Shown here: one piece after another, positions 35,087 through 46,520 of the stretch | How the letters are laid out: every line of letters starts with the position of its first letter | Numbering within the stretch: the stretch's first letter is position 1 | NCBI RefSeq assembly: GCF_000021305.1 | Contig: NC_011772.1 | Location: 1,278,001-1,342,000 of the forward strand | Direction: 5' to 3' | DNA length: 64,000 nt | Origin: Bacillus cereus G9842 | GTDB taxonomy: Bacteria > Bacillota > Bacilli > Bacillales > Bacillaceae_G | Made by a program: the position numbers and the translations under genes | The notes under the pieces: generated by a model | The model's database searches: none | What the model was told of the DNA's origin: nothing | Seen by the model: the letters and a program-made list of their open reading frames with translations, nothing else

Positions 35087-36262
35087 TTAGTTTGCTTTAT
35101 AAAATTGTTGGATGGCTTCGTCGATGTAAACCCAGCCTTTCCAACCTAAGTGCATATGATCTTTTAAGAAGTATTTATCGTATTCATGATTTGAGAAGTC
35201 GGCAATTGGATAACCAGCTTTTTCGATTTGCTCATGAACTTTCTTATAGTATGCTTCACGGCGTTCTTTCGGGAAGCCAGCGTAGTCGTACCAAGGACCT
35301 TTGACAGGAACAGAAATGAAGAGCGGTTTTGCACCAGATTGTTTTAATAAATCAAGTACAATTTGTAAATCTTCATATTCTGGCGATTGGTCATAAGCAT
35401 CATTTTTTAAGTAACCTTCACGTTGCTTTAATTTTTTCTTAATTTTGCTATTGAAATAATCATCTTCAATACCGTATTCATTAGATCCAGATTCTACTGC
35501 ACCTGTTTGATCCGCATGTTTACGAGCCTCTTCCCAGTTCATTTGTTTTAATGAAGGATCAAGCTTTTCTTTGTGCGGTTTAATATTAAACATAGCTGTA
35601 AATAAATCTTTACGATCTAAAATGTTACGATAAATATAAGCGAAAGGTTTAGCAGCAAGTGCTTTTACTTTATACTTCGTATCATCATAAGCAATGCCTT
35701 CAAGCGAAATTTTTAATAAAGTTTCTTTTTTTACAATCTCAAAGTTTAATAAACGCTTTGCAATTTGTTTTTTCATTTCAGGTTTTAAATCATTGTTGAA
35801 AATGAAATGGTAACCTTGTTGCTTTGAAAAGTTAGGTGCAAAGTGCGTTTCATCAATACCTTGTGGTACAAACCATTGCGGAGAAAGAACGAATACCATT
35901 TTCTTATCTTTCAATTGATCCATTGTAGATGCGAAGTTTAACACATGTACAAGGTCTTGTGTTCCGCCGCGTCCAAGAAGGAATGGTGTGAACCCTTCAG
36001 GCTTTACTTTAAAATAATTAGATGGATGGAAAGCATCCATACGTGCGAATTCCGATGAACCGTACATCGGAAGATATTTTGGATTTGCTAACATCTTTTG
36101 CTGTAAAATCATACTTTGAATTTTTTCTTCTTTTAAAGAAGTAGCAGCTTGTTCTACTTTTTCATCACTTAAAAGTGGAAGTAGGAAGCGCGTTGGAATA
36201 AGTAAGAATACAGCAAAAAGGGCCAATGCTAAAAGCATCGGACCAAATTTTGCTTTGTTCAT
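35087..36262 (-). CDS. dltD: D-alanyl-lipoteichoic acid biosynthesis protein DltD
   Basis: The product is 391 aa with an N-terminal signal anchor ([19 protein letters not shown]). [11 protein letters not shown] carries the Ser of the SGNH-type site, and [22 protein letters not shown] carries the Asp/His. It acts outside the membrane in the final D-Ala transfer to teichoic acid. Start overlaps dltC stop by 4 nt. Confidence 0.95.
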
Positions 36263-36498
36263 CGGATTTCTTCCAACTTTTTAATAACCATGTTTGGTGT
36301 AGCCCACTCGTCACGGTCAAAATCAGAAATAGAAACTTCAATATCTAAACGCTCTTGGAATTCAACTAATAAAGATACTACAGCGAAAGAATCAAGGATA
36401 CCTTCTTCAAATAATTGAACATCTAAGTTTTCTTTCACAATATCGTTTTCACATACTTCTTCTAAAATATCTAATACTTGCTCTTTGAATTCTGCCAT
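36259..36498 (-). CDS. dltC: D-alanyl carrier protein DltC
   Basis: The product is 79 aa. [14 protein letters not shown] has the Ser (S36) that takes phosphopantetheine. It carries the D-alanyl thioester from DltA to DltB. 68 bp downstream of dltB; this gap shows no clear terminator. Confidence 0.96.
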
Positions 36499-36566
36499 TT
36501 TTAAAATCTCCTTTATATCCGAAATATATTATATGTGCAACTTCTTAATGGAATAAGAAGGGTGCA

Positions 36567-37742
36567 TTAAAAGTATCTGTTAAGGTGTCCAGAGAAGATT
36601 AGGAAACCGAAACATACAACGTGGAACGTAATTACAATCGCAAGGATGCGTGTAAATTTAGTGTTTGGCCAAAACTTATGCTTCTTGTTTTTTCGTTCGA
36701 AAATATCGAATAAAATAAACAGTGCGGCATGATATAGACCATAAATAATATACTGCGCAACAGCGCTTCCTTGGATATGCCAAATTCCCATAATGAAAAA
36801 GTTTAAAAATGCACCGATATATGAAATTGTGTAACGGTTCTTAATTAACTTTTTCTTCGTTGCAAAAAAGACGAAACGCATGTAAATAAAATCACGGAAC
36901 CAGAATGATAAACTCATGTGCCAGCGGTTCCAGAAGTCTTTAATATTACGACTAAGGAATGGCTTATTAAAGTTTTCTGGCGTTTTAATTCCCATCATAT
37001 AACTTACACCAATTACAAAAGAGCTATAACCAGCAAAATCAAAGAATAGATATAAGCTATAGCTATACATGTAAATCATATTTGAAAAGATTGTATCGTG
37101 TTGAGCGAATGCTGGATCCATACAATATTGCTTTATTAAGTAAGCAATAATAAATTTATACAAGAAACCTTGGAAAATACGATTTAGTCCTGTATATAGT
37201 AAATTTTGATATTCTTCAGCGCTAGGTGGCTTTTGAATATCTTTTTGGAATCTTCTGTAACGATCGATAGGTCCTGTTGAAATTGCAGGGAAGAATAAAA
37301 CGAATTCCCAGAAGTTAAAGAAAGAAAGCTCTTTAATTAAACCATCACGAACTTCAAATACCATTTGAACTGCTCTGAATGTTACGTAAGATATACCTAG
37401 AAAAACAACAAGTTTTAACTCAGGTAATAACGATGCAAATGGTGCGATTTTTGCCAAAATAAGAGGCAAAATCGATAAAATAACAGCTATGCAAAATGTG
37501 AATGTACTATTATTTTGTTTTCTTAAAATTAAATAGCCTTTAATAAGGGCATATTGCCAAATAATAAATGCAGCTAACATCATTGCTTGCTTTGGTTTAT
37601 CTGAGAAGATAATAGCAAGCATGACTAATGTTAAAACGGCATTATATTTACGCAACATTTTACCTTTTAATCCAGCTATGATAGTAGGTATTAATAAAAT
37701 GCCCACTATAGCGAAAAAATAAAATGATCCATATGCGGTCAT
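36567..37742 (-). CDS. dltB: MBOAT-family D-alanyl transfer protein DltB
   Basis: The product is 391 aa with about 11 TM helices. The conserved His of MBOAT enzymes is in [11 protein letters not shown], and [17 protein letters not shown] is typical. It moves D-Ala across the membrane. Overlaps dltA by 4 nt. Confidence 0.96.
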   Translation of the reverse strand: MTAYGSFYFFAIVGILLIPTIIAGLKGKMLRKYNAVLTLVMLAIIFSDKPKQAMMLAAFIIWQYALIKGYLILRKQNNSTFTFCIAVILSILPLILAKIAPFASLLPELKLVVFLGISYVTFRAVQMVFEVRDGLIKELSFFNFWEFVLFFPAISTGPIDRYRRFQKDIQKPPSAEEYQNLLYTGLNRIFQGFLYKFIIAYLIKQYCMDPAFAQHDTIFSNMIYMYSYSLYLFFDFAGYSSFVIGVSYMMGIKTPENFNKPFLSRNIKDFWNRWHMSLSFWFRDFIYMRFVFFATKKKLIKNRYTISYIGAFLNFFIMGIWHIQGSAVAQYIIYGLYHAALFILFDIFERKNKKHKFWPNTKFTRILAIVITFHVVCFGFLIFSGHLNRYF

Positions 37743-39253
37743 GCTGTAACCTCACTCAATAATTTTTTGCGATCTACCTTTCCATTTGGTGTCATTGGAA
37801 TAGAAGATTGATACATGAATTTACGTGGAATCATGTAGTTTGGTAATCGCTCATTGAGTTCTTTTTTGATTGCAGATGTTAATTTGAATTCTTTTTCAAA
37901 CGAATGCTCTCCAGGAACAACAACCGCTAATAAATAATCGTATTTCTCACCTTTTTTAATTGGAACGATAACTGCTCCCTCAACGTAAGAACACGCACGA
38001 AGGTGATGCTCAATTTCTTCTAATTCCATTCGATAACCATGCAGCTTAATTTGGAAATCAAGACGACCATTATAGAATAGAAGACCATTTTCTACATAGC
38101 CAGCATCGCCTGTTTTATAGGCACGCTCACCGTCAATCATAGTAAATGCTTTTTCTGTTAATTCAGGGCTTCCTAAGTATCCAACGCTTACGCTTGGACC
38201 GACAATTACGATTTCACCTTTTTCACCATCAGGTGCAATCGTGCCATCTTCTTTCATAATAAGAAGGCGACAGTCTGATTTACAATAGCCAACTGGAAGT
38301 GATTTGTATTGATCAAGTACTTCTTCTGTAACGTGAATACCTGTTACAGCGACAGTAGCTTCTGTTGGACCGTACGTATTCATAATTGTTGCATTTGGGA
38401 AACGCTCAATTAATTTTCTAGCTACTTCATTTGGTAATACTTCACCACAGAATAAGAATGTTTTCATGTTCGGTAGCATACTCTCAGAGAAGGATGCTTC
38501 CATTAAACACATTTCAGCGAAAGAAGGTGTGGAAGTCCATACTTGTATATCCGATTGCTCTAAAGAAGCAAACAAGTCTTTTGGACGCGCAATCATATCT
38601 TTATCGATTGCCCAAAGTGTACCACCTGTTACTAATGATGGGTAAATATCCATGACAGATAAATCGAATGAGAAAGGTGCTTGGTTTAAGAATACTTGCC
38701 CTGTTTGTAAGTTAAAATCTTCTACAGCCCATTTTGTAAAGCTAACAAGGCAGTTATAAGTAATCTGAACCCCTTTCGGATTACCTGTGCTTCCTGATGT
38801 GTAAATAATGTAGAAGTTCTCATCACCTTTTACCGCATGTTCAGGATTTGGAGTGTTCCCTTTATGAGTAAAGAAAATATCTTTTAAGTTGTCTTCACTT
38901 ACGATGCGAACTGGTAAATCAGTTACAGTTACTGCTGCTGCCGATAAAAGTAATTTCGCACCAGAATTTTCAGCGATACGTTGTACACGATCAGCTGGGA
39001 TAGATAAATCTACAGGAATATAAGCATGTCCAGCTTTTACACATCCTAAAAAGTTAATAATCATTTCAGGTTGCATATGGCCATACACCATAATTGGTGA
39101 ACGATCATCTGGATACGCAGAAGAAATCCAATGTGCTAACGCATCAGAATCTTCCTTTAATTGTTTGTACGTAATTTTCGCATCTCGCCAAACAAAAGCA
39201 GTTTGATCAGGCGTTTCAATAGCCCACTTTTCAATTAGTTCTAATAACTTCAT
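37739..39253 (-). CDS. dltA: D-alanine--D-alanyl carrier protein ligase DltA
   Basis: The product is 504 aa. AMP-binding core motifs: [32 protein letters not shown], and NGKVDRKKL near the end with the catalytic Lys. It adenylates D-Ala and loads DltC. Preceded by dltX (12 bp). Confidence 0.97.
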   Translation of the reverse strand: MKLLELIEKWAIETPDQTAFVWRDAKITYKQLKEDSDALAHWISSAYPDDRSPIMVYGHMQPEMIINFLGCVKAGHAYIPVDLSIPADRVQRIAENSGAKLLLSAAAVTVTDLPVRIVSEDNLKDIFFTHKGNTPNPEHAVKGDENFYIIYTSGSTGNPKGVQITYNCLVSFTKWAVEDFNLQTGQVFLNQAPFSFDLSVMDIYPSLVTGGTLWAIDKDMIARPKDLFASLEQSDIQVWTSTPSFAEMCLMEASFSESMLPNMKTFLFCGEVLPNEVARKLIERFPNATIMNTYGPTEATVAVTGIHVTEEVLDQYKSLPVGYCKSDCRLLIMKEDGTIAPDGEKGEIVIVGPSVSVGYLGSPELTEKAFTMIDGERAYKTGDAGYVENGLLFYNGRLDFQIKLHGYRMELEEIEHHLRACSYVEGAVIVPIKKGEKYDYLLAVVVPGEHSFEKEFKLTSAIKKELNERLPNYMIPRKFMYQSSIPMTPNGKVDRKKLLSEVTA

Positions 39254-39265
39254 AACGTTCCCACC

Positions 39266-39412
39266 CTAGAATTCATTGTAAATAAATGTACTTGTGTTTG
39301 TATCATGGAATCCATACAACCAAAGTAATGCAAATAAAATTGCAAGATAATAAACCGTCTTTGCAACCCATTGTGTGAGTGGTCGAGACCATATCTCTTT
39401 TAATCTTTCCAT
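39266..39412 (-). CDS. dltX: DltX, small membrane protein of the dlt operon
   Basis: The product is 48 aa from ATG 39412 with GAGAGGGA upstream. MERLKEIWSRPLTQWVAKTV then a TM helix (YYLAILFALLWLYGF) and the conserved end FIYNEF. DltX lies upstream of dltA in many Firmicutes and is needed for D-alanylation. An in-frame ATG at 39457 has no ribosome site. Confidence 0.93.
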   Translation of the reverse strand: MERLKEIWSRPLTQWVAKTVYYLAILFALLWLYGFHDTNTSTFIYNEF

Positions 39413-40919
<1,507 letters not shown>

Positions 40920-40926
40920 AAAAACA

Positions 40927-40966
40927 AAAAAAGGCAACTGCGCTCTATCGCAGTTGCTTTTATTTC
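40927..40966 (+). terminator. terminator of M20 amidohydrolase gene
   Basis: AAGGCAACTGCG/CGCAGTTGCTTT around CTCTAT with T-rich tail. Confidence 0.9.
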
Positions 40967-41067
40967 TTTCCGTCAGAGAGGGCTGAGAAAGAACTATGCT
41001 CATTTATAGTATATGAATAGCTAACGGACAAGCTTGTACATTTTAATCATTTTTTTTAAAATAGTTG

Positions 41068-41129
41068 TTGACATTGATAATCAATGTCAATTAATCTAAA
41101 TATAGTTGAAATTGATAATTATTATCAAT
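41068..41129. promoter_or_regulatory. two Fur-box palindromes
   Basis: At 41068-41090, arms TTGACATTGAT/ATCAATGTCAA around one base; the first six bases can serve as -35. At 41111-41129, ATTGATAATTATTATCAAT is a perfect 9-1-9 palindrome identical in pattern to the Fur consensus. Both lie just upstream of the small basic ORF and flavodoxin. Confidence 0.82.
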
Positions 41130-41143
41130 AGGATGGATGCGAC

Positions 41144-41320
41144 ATGTTAATGAGAAAAAAATTTCACCTTCTACGGAGGGGATTAAAAGATAAAAATAAA
41201 GATGTTGATCAGCATATGGAATGGCAACGAAATGTAATTCGGTCTGAATATGTAGATGAGAAGAAGAGCATTCAAACAGAAAAAGAGATACAAAGTAAAG
41301 GGAGAGGTTCAGTTGAGTAA
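41144..41320 (+). CDS. 58-aa basic protein under Fur control
   Basis: ATG 41144 (or 41150) starts MLMRKKFHLLRRGLKDKNKD, ending KGRGSVE. AGGATGG lies 8 bp upstream. Highly charged, basic N-terminus and soluble. It begins 14 bp after a perfect Fur box and overlaps the flavodoxin gene by 8 nt. Position and basic character recall the Fur-regulated small basic proteins (Fbp) of B. subtilis, which help target mRNAs in iron sparing; I see no clear sequence match, so this is only a suggestion. Confidence 0.65.
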   Translation: MLMRKKFHLLRRGLKDKNKDVDQHMEWQRNVIRSEYVDEKKSIQTEKEIQSKGRGSVE

Positions 41321-41759
41321 GTTAGTAATGATTTTTGCAAGTATGAGTGGAAATACAGAGGAAATGGCTGACCATATTGCCGGCGTAATTCGTGAAACAG
41401 AAAATGAAATTGAAGTTATTGATATTATGGATTCACCAGAAGCTTCTATATTGGAACAGTATGATGGAATTATTTTAGGTGCATACACATGGGGAGATGG
41501 TGATCTTCCTGATGATTTCTTAGATTTTTATGATGCAATGGATTCTATTGATTTAACTGGGAAAAAAGCGGCCGTATTCGGATCATGTGATTCGGCTTAT
41601 CCGAAATACGGAGTGGCGGTTGACATTTTAATAGAAAAGCTACAAGAGCGCGGAGCAGCAGTTGTGTTAGAAGGACTAAAAGTAGAATTAACGCCAGAAG
41701 ATGAAGATGTAGAAAAATGTTTACAGTTTGGAGCTAAATTTGTAAAACACCTTTCTTAA
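41313..41759 (+). CDS. flavodoxin
   Basis: The product is 148 aa from TTG 41313, 8 bp after GGGAGAGG. FASMSGNTEEMADHIA is the FMN phosphate loop; GAYTWGDGDLPDDF and GSCDSAYPKYG bind the isoalloxazine. Fur control fits the use of flavodoxin in place of ferredoxin during iron shortage, as for ykuN/ykuP in B. subtilis. Confidence 0.93.
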   Translation: MSKLVMIFASMSGNTEEMADHIAGVIRETENEIEVIDIMDSPEASILEQYDGIILGAYTWGDGDLPDDFLDFYDAMDSIDLTGKKAAVFGSCDSAYPKYGVAVDILIEKLQERGAAVVLEGLKVELTPEDEDVEKCLQFGAKFVKHLS

Positions 41760-41783
41760 TGGCAGAAGGGAGCTGAAGAGCAA

Positions 41784-42557
41784 GTGCATGAGAAAATCTC
41801 AATCAAAACGATGACAGATTATCATTTGTATGATTTTATGCGGTGTCCGCATAAATTTTATTTTCGTCATATAAAAAGAAGAGAACCTTCTTCATTTGAA
41901 TGGCAACAAATAGCGCAAATGATTGTGAATCAAATTATTAACGAGTATTACACGCTACCTGCGGGTCAACAAACGAAAATTGTACTTTTAATATTAATAG
42001 AAAAGTATTGGAAAAAAGTAAGGATTAATATGTTTGCTTCGAAGACGGAGTACTATATTGTATTAGCGAAGCTAACGGATCACTTATTACAGTTTGTTGA
42101 AAGGGATGATAGTCAGACACCACCATTGTTTTTATACGAGAAGTTTCAAACATATATGGAAGAGTTAGGTGTCCACATGTCATTGACATTTGAAGTTGGT
42201 GAGTGGAATGCTGAGTCGTTTGTAATTAAAAAGTATGTTGTCGATGCGGATGAGGAAATGCTTGCTCTTTGTCAGAAGCTAATGACAGTATTCAGTTATA
42301 AAGCTTTCGGCGTTCTTCCAGGAAAAATTGAAGTTATTAATTTAATAGAAGGAACTAAGTATGAGTACATTCCGAAACAAGAAGATATTATAACTGGAAT
42401 GGCTGATTTATCTAGAATGAAAGAAATGTTACAGCAACCTGAGCATTATACTGAGCGTCATTTTCGTTCTGAGTGTATAAGTTGTGCGTTTCGTAGTGAA
42501 TGCCAAAGGGAAGAAGTAAAGAAAGAAGCGAAACAGAAGAAAAATATAGTTCATTAA
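41784..42557 (+). CDS. Cas4/AddB-style Fe-S cysteine protein, nuclease motifs not evident
   Basis: The product is 257 aa from GTG 41784 (GAAGGGAG upstream). It has one N-terminal Cys in RCPHKFYFRHI (C21) and C-x2-C-x5-C at the C-terminus (C231, C234, C240). This spacing equals the 4Fe-4S signature of AddB, Cas4 and other RecB-family nucleases, and Y-x-x-C-P-H-K-F is their usual N-terminal box. But between the cysteines I cannot find the D...E-x-K core expected of a PD-(D/E)XK nuclease. It follows the flavodoxin gene by 24 bp, in a Fur-controlled unit. Confidence 0.65.
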   Translation: MHEKISIKTMTDYHLYDFMRCPHKFYFRHIKRREPSSFEWQQIAQMIVNQIINEYYTLPAGQQTKIVLLILIEKYWKKVRINMFASKTEYYIVLAKLTDHLLQFVERDDSQTPPLFLYEKFQTYMEELGVHMSLTFEVGEWNAESFVIKKYVVDADEEMLALCQKLMTVFSYKAFGVLPGKIEVINLIEGTKYEYIPKQEDIITGMADLSRMKEMLQQPEHYTERHFRSECISCAFRSECQREEVKKEAKQKKNIVH

Positions 42558-42584
42558 AGGATGCAACTTTGCATCCTTTTTTGT
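42556..42584 (+). terminator. terminator of the Fur-controlled unit
   Basis: AAAGGATGCA/TGCATCCTTT hairpin with T6. Confidence 0.9.
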
Positions 42585-42636
42585 TATTGACATGAAAAGC
42601 TTTTCATCATTTACGGTATATTTGTAGCAGATTTTA

Positions 42637-42793
42637 ATAAAGTGAAATTTTAATTAGTGGGGTTTTGTTCATCACCCACTGATTATTAGCCTTAACCAAT
42701 CGGGCTTTAACGGGCAGCCCGCCCCCCACCTAACTTCTTTGCTTCCGCTGAATTTTGAGGTGGGGGTCTTACTGCCCGCAAATAGCGGGATAA
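42637..42793 (+). repeat. bcr1 repeat, full-length copy E
   Basis: 157 bp from ATAAAGTGAAATTTTAAT to GCAAATAGCGGGATAA, nearly colinear with copy A. The GC-rich arms (CGGGCTTTAACGGGCAGCCCG and CCCCCCACC/GGTGGGGG) are kept. It ends 2 bp before the Shine-Dalgarno AGGGAGG of the next small gene, so it forms part of that gene's leader. Confidence 0.9.
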
Positions 42794-42808
42794 AGGGAGG
42801 AATAATCA

Positions 42809-42970
42809 ATGAAAGATGAAACGAAAGTATTTCAATGGTTAAAAGAACAAAATGCTCCTTTTGAAATTCAACTGCAAATCTTACAGGCATTTCAATTGTA
42901 TAAAGTTATTGTTGAAATGGATAAAAAGTTAATGATGTATGAGGAAAGAGTATACAGGGAGAGAATGTAA
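42809..42970 (+). CDS. 53-aa hypothetical protein behind a bcr1 element
   Basis: MKDETKVFQWLKEQNAPFEI..., ending EERVYRERM. AAAGGGAGG lies 9 bp before ATG 42809 and begins right at the end of the bcr1 copy. It is predicted to be mostly helical. Family not recognised. The stop lies 3 bp from the end of the opposing phosphotransferase gene. Confidence 0.65.
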   Translation: MKDETKVFQWLKEQNAPFEIQLQILQAFQLYKVIVEMDKKLMMYEERVYRERM

Positions 42971-42972
42971 TC

Positions 42973-43875
42973 TCATCCCTGTAATATCGTTTTTAGCTGT
43001 TCTGTACTTGTAATGAATTCGAGTTCATTCTCTGACTCAAAGTTATAAATAATATTATGTAGTAAAGGACTGTATTGATAAAAGGTAGTAATGCGGTGAA
43101 TGAGTAATGGATCATGATGAGAAATAAGTGTACTGTACTGTTCATATACAGATGTAGTAAACTCATGTCCGAAATCATAATATAGTCCTGCAAAATCAAA
43201 AGCAGGATCGCCAATTTGCGCATCACCAAAATCGATAACACCTGAAATGCTTTTGTTCTGCTTGTTAAATAAAATGTGATGATGTGTAAAATCAGCGTGA
43301 ATGATTGTGTTTTGAAAAGTGGATGTAGCTAAACATGCAAAGAAATTTTCAAATAAGCGATTTAAGGCTAGTTTCTGTAATGAAGTAAGGTTAGTAGTGA
43401 GATATTGGTTTAATTTTGTTTGTAGCTCTTTCCAGTAGGTACATGTTTTTCTAATAGGGAAACATAGCGTTGTAACTTGGTTTAAAGGAATACTATGTAG
43501 TACCGCAAGGAAAGTAGCTAATTTTGTAATAATTGCTTTCAGCTCTGTATCCTCCAGCGTGGCAATTGTTTCTGTTTTTAATGGTTCACCATGAATGAGA
43601 GTATAGTAACTACAAAGAGGAACCTCATCAGATTCATTTTTATAAATTAGGTGATATTGTGGAACTTTGATTTCTTGTAGTGATTGAGTGAGAATTGTGC
43701 ATAGTTCTTTTTCTAACGGAATTCGCATTGCATATTCCTGTTTTCGCGGGAAACGAAACAGTAGCTCATCATTTACTATAACTGCTACATTATCCCATCC
43801 TCCTTTATTTTGTTTATATGAACGTATAGAAAGATTAGGCAAAGCTTCTTTTATATAATGTTTGTAAGAGTCCAT
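42973..43875 (-). CDS. aminoglycoside/macrolide phosphotransferase-like kinase
   Basis: The product is 300 aa. GGWDNVAVIVNDELLFRFPR is the N-lobe; HADFTHHHILF is the catalytic loop (H-x-D with H in place of N, as in APH(2'')-like members) and VIDFGDAQIGDPAFD the metal loop. A resistance role is possible, but B. cereus has several chromosomal members without known drug activity. Confidence 0.85.
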   Translation of the reverse strand: MDSYKHYIKEALPNLSIRSYKQNKGGWDNVAVIVNDELLFRFPRKQEYAMRIPLEKELCTILTQSLQEIKVPQYHLIYKNESDEVPLCSYYTLIHGEPLKTETIATLEDTELKAIITKLATFLAVLHSIPLNQVTTLCFPIRKTCTYWKELQTKLNQYLTTNLTSLQKLALNRLFENFFACLATSTFQNTIIHADFTHHHILFNKQNKSISGVIDFGDAQIGDPAFDFAGLYYDFGHEFTTSVYEQYSTLISHHDPLLIHRITTFYQYSPLLHNIIYNFESENELEFITSTEQLKTILQG

Positions 43876-43958
43876 AATTGTTCCTCGTTTCTGAGTTAAG
43901 TTATTCTACTTTATGATATCAGAATTTTCTTTCTATATGTTAAAATATAGCTATCATT

Positions 43959-44477
43959 ATGAAGAAGGGCGGGAGTATTACGAAAAAAAGATTGTTAATC
44001 ATTTCTCTATGTATCGCTTTTGTATTGTTTTGGTCATATAAAGAGAAGGTTTTTGCTACCTTTAAACCGATTGATCAGTACGAGTTAAATAAGGAATTAA
44101 AGAACAAAAGTATAGAAAATTTAACTCATAATGAAATGAAAAAGGTAGGAGAGCATTTTGTGACCGAGCAACTATCAGTGTTTGAGTTTACTAATAAAGA
44201 AGATGTGAAACGAAAAGGTGAAGAACTATTTTTAAATAGAGGGTATGAACAATTAATGGGAAATTATTATCCAAATCGTTTTCAAGATTTAGAGTATAAA
44301 TTTACAAACGAGGAGATACGTGAAGAGACCGATGAGAGTTTTCTTTATCAAGCTGTAGCGTACGTTGCGGGTACTGAAAATGGTAAGAGAAGCAAAATGA
44401 AATTGAATTATGAAGTGAAAATTGTAAAGGTTAATAATATATTTATGGTGCTAGAACAAAAGCAGCGCGTACAATAA
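43959..44477 (+). CDS. 172-aa exported or membrane-anchored hypothetical protein
   Basis: N-terminal TM or signal helix (KKRLLIISLCIAFVLFWSY), then a charged extracellular part (KELKNKSIENLTHNEMKKVGEHFV...). No family recognised. The start ATG 43959 has a weak ribosome site. Single gene. Confidence 0.65.
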   Translation: MKKGGSITKKRLLIISLCIAFVLFWSYKEKVFATFKPIDQYELNKELKNKSIENLTHNEMKKVGEHFVTEQLSVFEFTNKEDVKRKGEELFLNRGYEQLMGNYYPNRFQDLEYKFTNEEIREETDESFLYQAVAYVAGTENGKRSKMKLNYEVKIVKVNNIFMVLEQKQRVQ

Positions 44478-44530
44478 AGGAAATTCATTGCTCAATAGAA
44501 CATTTGGGGGTGTACTACTTAATGCGGAAT

Positions 44531-44561
44531 AAAAAGGCCCTCAAGGAATCAAGGGCCTTTA
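44531..44561 (-). terminator. terminator (minus strand) of the two small genes
   Basis: On the minus strand AAAGGCCCT/AGGGCCTTT with TTTTATT tail; it overlaps the stop of the 49-aa gene. Confidence 0.85.
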
Positions 44562-44708
44562 AAGATTTTCATTTTGTTGACCAAGTTCTTTTTGAGCAAT
44601 ATATAAATTTCCTTGCTCGACTTGTTTAAGTGTATGAACAGAATCTCCTGCATATCCTTTTTGTGTTTTAACAGTTCTTTTTGAACGATTGGAATTTTGT
44701 TTCTTCAT
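44559..44708 (-). CDS. 49-aa basic small protein
   Basis: MKKQNSNRSKRTVKTQKGYA...AQKELGQQNENL. Lys/Arg/Gln/Asn rich, no TM helix; composition resembles small spore proteins but no family is certain. Shine-Dalgarno AAAGGTG about 8 bp upstream. It follows the 57-aa membrane gene by 17 bp. Confidence 0.6.
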   Translation of the reverse strand: MKKQNSNRSKRTVKTQKGYAGDSVHTLKQVEQGNLYIAQKELGQQNENL

Positions 44709-44725
44709 ATAATAGGCACCTTTCA

Positions 44726-44899
44726 TCAAAAATAAACGAAAATGATAAGTATGAGTAATACAGCAGCGAAAATGGTAATGCCCATTAAAAACGAAGTGTT
44801 TTTATATTTAGGTGGCTTATGTACATCTTGCCGATATCCAGGTGAAATTTCAGGGGCAAATTCTTCATCGAATGATTGCTTTTTTTCTTTGTCGTCCAT
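44726..44899 (-). CDS. 57-aa single-span membrane protein
   Basis: MDDKEKKQSFDEEFAPEISP... then a TM helix (MGITIFAAVLLILIIFVYF) at the C-terminus, so a tail-anchored topology. GGTGGG precedes the ATG at 44899. Cotranscribed with the 49-aa gene. Unknown function. Confidence 0.65.
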   Translation of the reverse strand: MDDKEKKQSFDEEFAPEISPGYRQDVHKPPKYKNTSFLMGITIFAAVLLILIIFVYF

Positions 44900-44956
44900 A
44901 TGTACCCACCTTTCTTTTTCATTATATTACACGTTACAAGAAAAAATATGCATAAA

Positions 44957-44990
44957 GAAAACAGCCGCTTTATTATTAGCGGCTGTTTTG
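44957..44990. terminator. terminator of MATE gene
   Basis: AAACAGCCGCT/AGCGGCTGTTT hairpin; it overlaps the MATE stop codon. Confidence 0.85.
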
Positions 44991-46334
44991 TGTTGCATAT
45001 TTTCGTTGTACTTGAAAGAGACGGATAAGTAGGAAGGCAGCGCCAAATGCTAGACCGATAATAAGACCGATCCAATAGCCTTTTGCGGCCCATTCTGTAT
45101 ACGTTGCTAGTATGTAACCTAGTGGTAGACCTATTATCCAATAAGCAATTAAAGTCATAATTAGAGCAACATTTACATCTTTATAACCACGCAGAGCTCC
45201 TTGTACAGGGGTTGCAATTGCATCTGAAATTTGAAATAAAATCGCAAAGATAAGAAATTCTTTTGCTAAATGATGAACTTTTGCATCTGTCGTATAAATA
45301 GAAGCAATTTGATTATCAAAGAAGTAGAGAAGAATCGAATATAATAAAGCGAAGGCAAGGGCTAATCCAATTCCAATCAGTCCGTATTGTTTTGCATTAT
45401 CGTAACGTTTTGCTCCGACTTCGAATCCGACTGCAATAGTCATTGCCATTGCTAAACTTAGCGGAGTCATATATAACAAGGAAGCAAAGTTCATAGCTGC
45501 TTGGTGAGCTGCAATAGTTGTCGTACTAAAATTACTCATCATAAGCGTTACCGCAGCGAAAATACTTGTTTCAAAAAAGATAGCAAATCCGATAGGGACG
45601 CCAAGCTTTAAGAATGCTGTCCAACTCGAAAGAGAAGGACGATATAATTGTTTGAAAATGTTAAAAGAGGCAAAAGGCTCTTTCGTCTGAATAATAATGA
45701 CTGTAATAATTAAAATGCACCAATATGTTGCAGTGGAAGCAATTGCTGCTCCGACACCACCAAGCTTTGGGAAACCGAAGTTACCAAAAATTAATAGGTA
45801 ATTTAATATTACGTTAATTGGTAATGATAGTAATGTAATAATCATCGTTGTTCGAGTTTTTCCTAATGCATCAATAAATCCACGTAAAACAGTGTACGTG
45901 AATAAAGGTATAATTCCTATTGCGATAATACTTAAAAATTGAGCTGCAATTCGTTCCACAGGTTCTTCTAAGCGCATGCCGTTTAAAATAGGTGAAACGA
46001 CGAAGAAACCGATGAGGATAACAACGAAGCTAGCACAAATTGCTAAATAAACTGCTTGTATGACAACGTGGGGAACGTCCTCTTTTTTCTTGGATCCAAC
46101 GAGCTGTGCAACAATGGGAGTAGTAGCCATTAAAATTCCTGTTAATCCCGTACTAACTGGAAGCCATATACTTGTTCCAATTGCAACACCTGCTAAATCA
46201 GTTGGACTTGCATGTCCTGACATTGTTGTATCAAAAAAACTCATCGCAAATAATGACATTTGCGTTACAAAAATCGGAAAAAATAGTAATACAAATTGCT
46301 TTAACTTTTGTGAGAATGAAGTAGTTTCTTTCAT
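44976..46334 (-). CDS. MATE-family multidrug efflux transporter
   Basis: The product is 452 aa from ATG 46334 (GAAAGGGG upstream), with 12 TM helices. [20 protein letters not shown] and the repeated second half ([21 protein letters not shown]) are MATE hallmarks. It exports cationic compounds in exchange for Na+ or H+. Substrate unknown. Confidence 0.92.
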   Translation of the reverse strand: MKETTSFSQKLKQFVLLFFPIFVTQMSLFAMSFFDTTMSGHASPTDLAGVAIGTSIWLPVSTGLTGILMATTPIVAQLVGSKKKEDVPHVVIQAVYLAICASFVVILIGFFVVSPILNGMRLEEPVERIAAQFLSIIAIGIIPLFTYTVLRGFIDALGKTRTTMIITLLSLPINVILNYLLIFGNFGFPKLGGVGAAIASTATYWCILIITVIIIQTKEPFASFNIFKQLYRPSLSSWTAFLKLGVPIGFAIFFETSIFAAVTLMMSNFSTTTIAAHQAAMNFASLLYMTPLSLAMAMTIAVGFEVGAKRYDNAKQYGLIGIGLALAFALLYSILLYFFDNQIASIYTTDAKVHHLAKEFLIFAILFQISDAIATPVQGALRGYKDVNVALIMTLIAYWIIGLPLGYILATYTEWAAKGYWIGLIIGLAFGAAFLLIRLFQVQRKYATQNSR

Positions 46335-46520
46335 AAAATCCCCTTTCCGTATAAAAAAACAAACTCTTACTATCATACAATTTAATCAAAGATTAGAAAA
46401 GAAATACGCGCCTACAACATATGAAACCAATAAAAAAAGGATGCACTTTGAAAAGGGATAAGGTATTATGATAAGGTGTGAAAAAATTACATATTATTTG
46501 TTATTAAGGAGGCACTACTT

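Noticed and set aside
40975..41040. TPP-riboswitch-like GGGCTGAGAAAG
   Set aside because: Only this short piece matches; the second thi-box element is absent and the downstream genes are unrelated to thiamine.
42973..43875. Acquired antibiotic resistance gene
   Set aside because: Phosphotransferase fold is clear, but there are no mobile-element flanks beyond bcr1 and the base composition is like that of the neighbours; a resident chromosomal gene is likelier.
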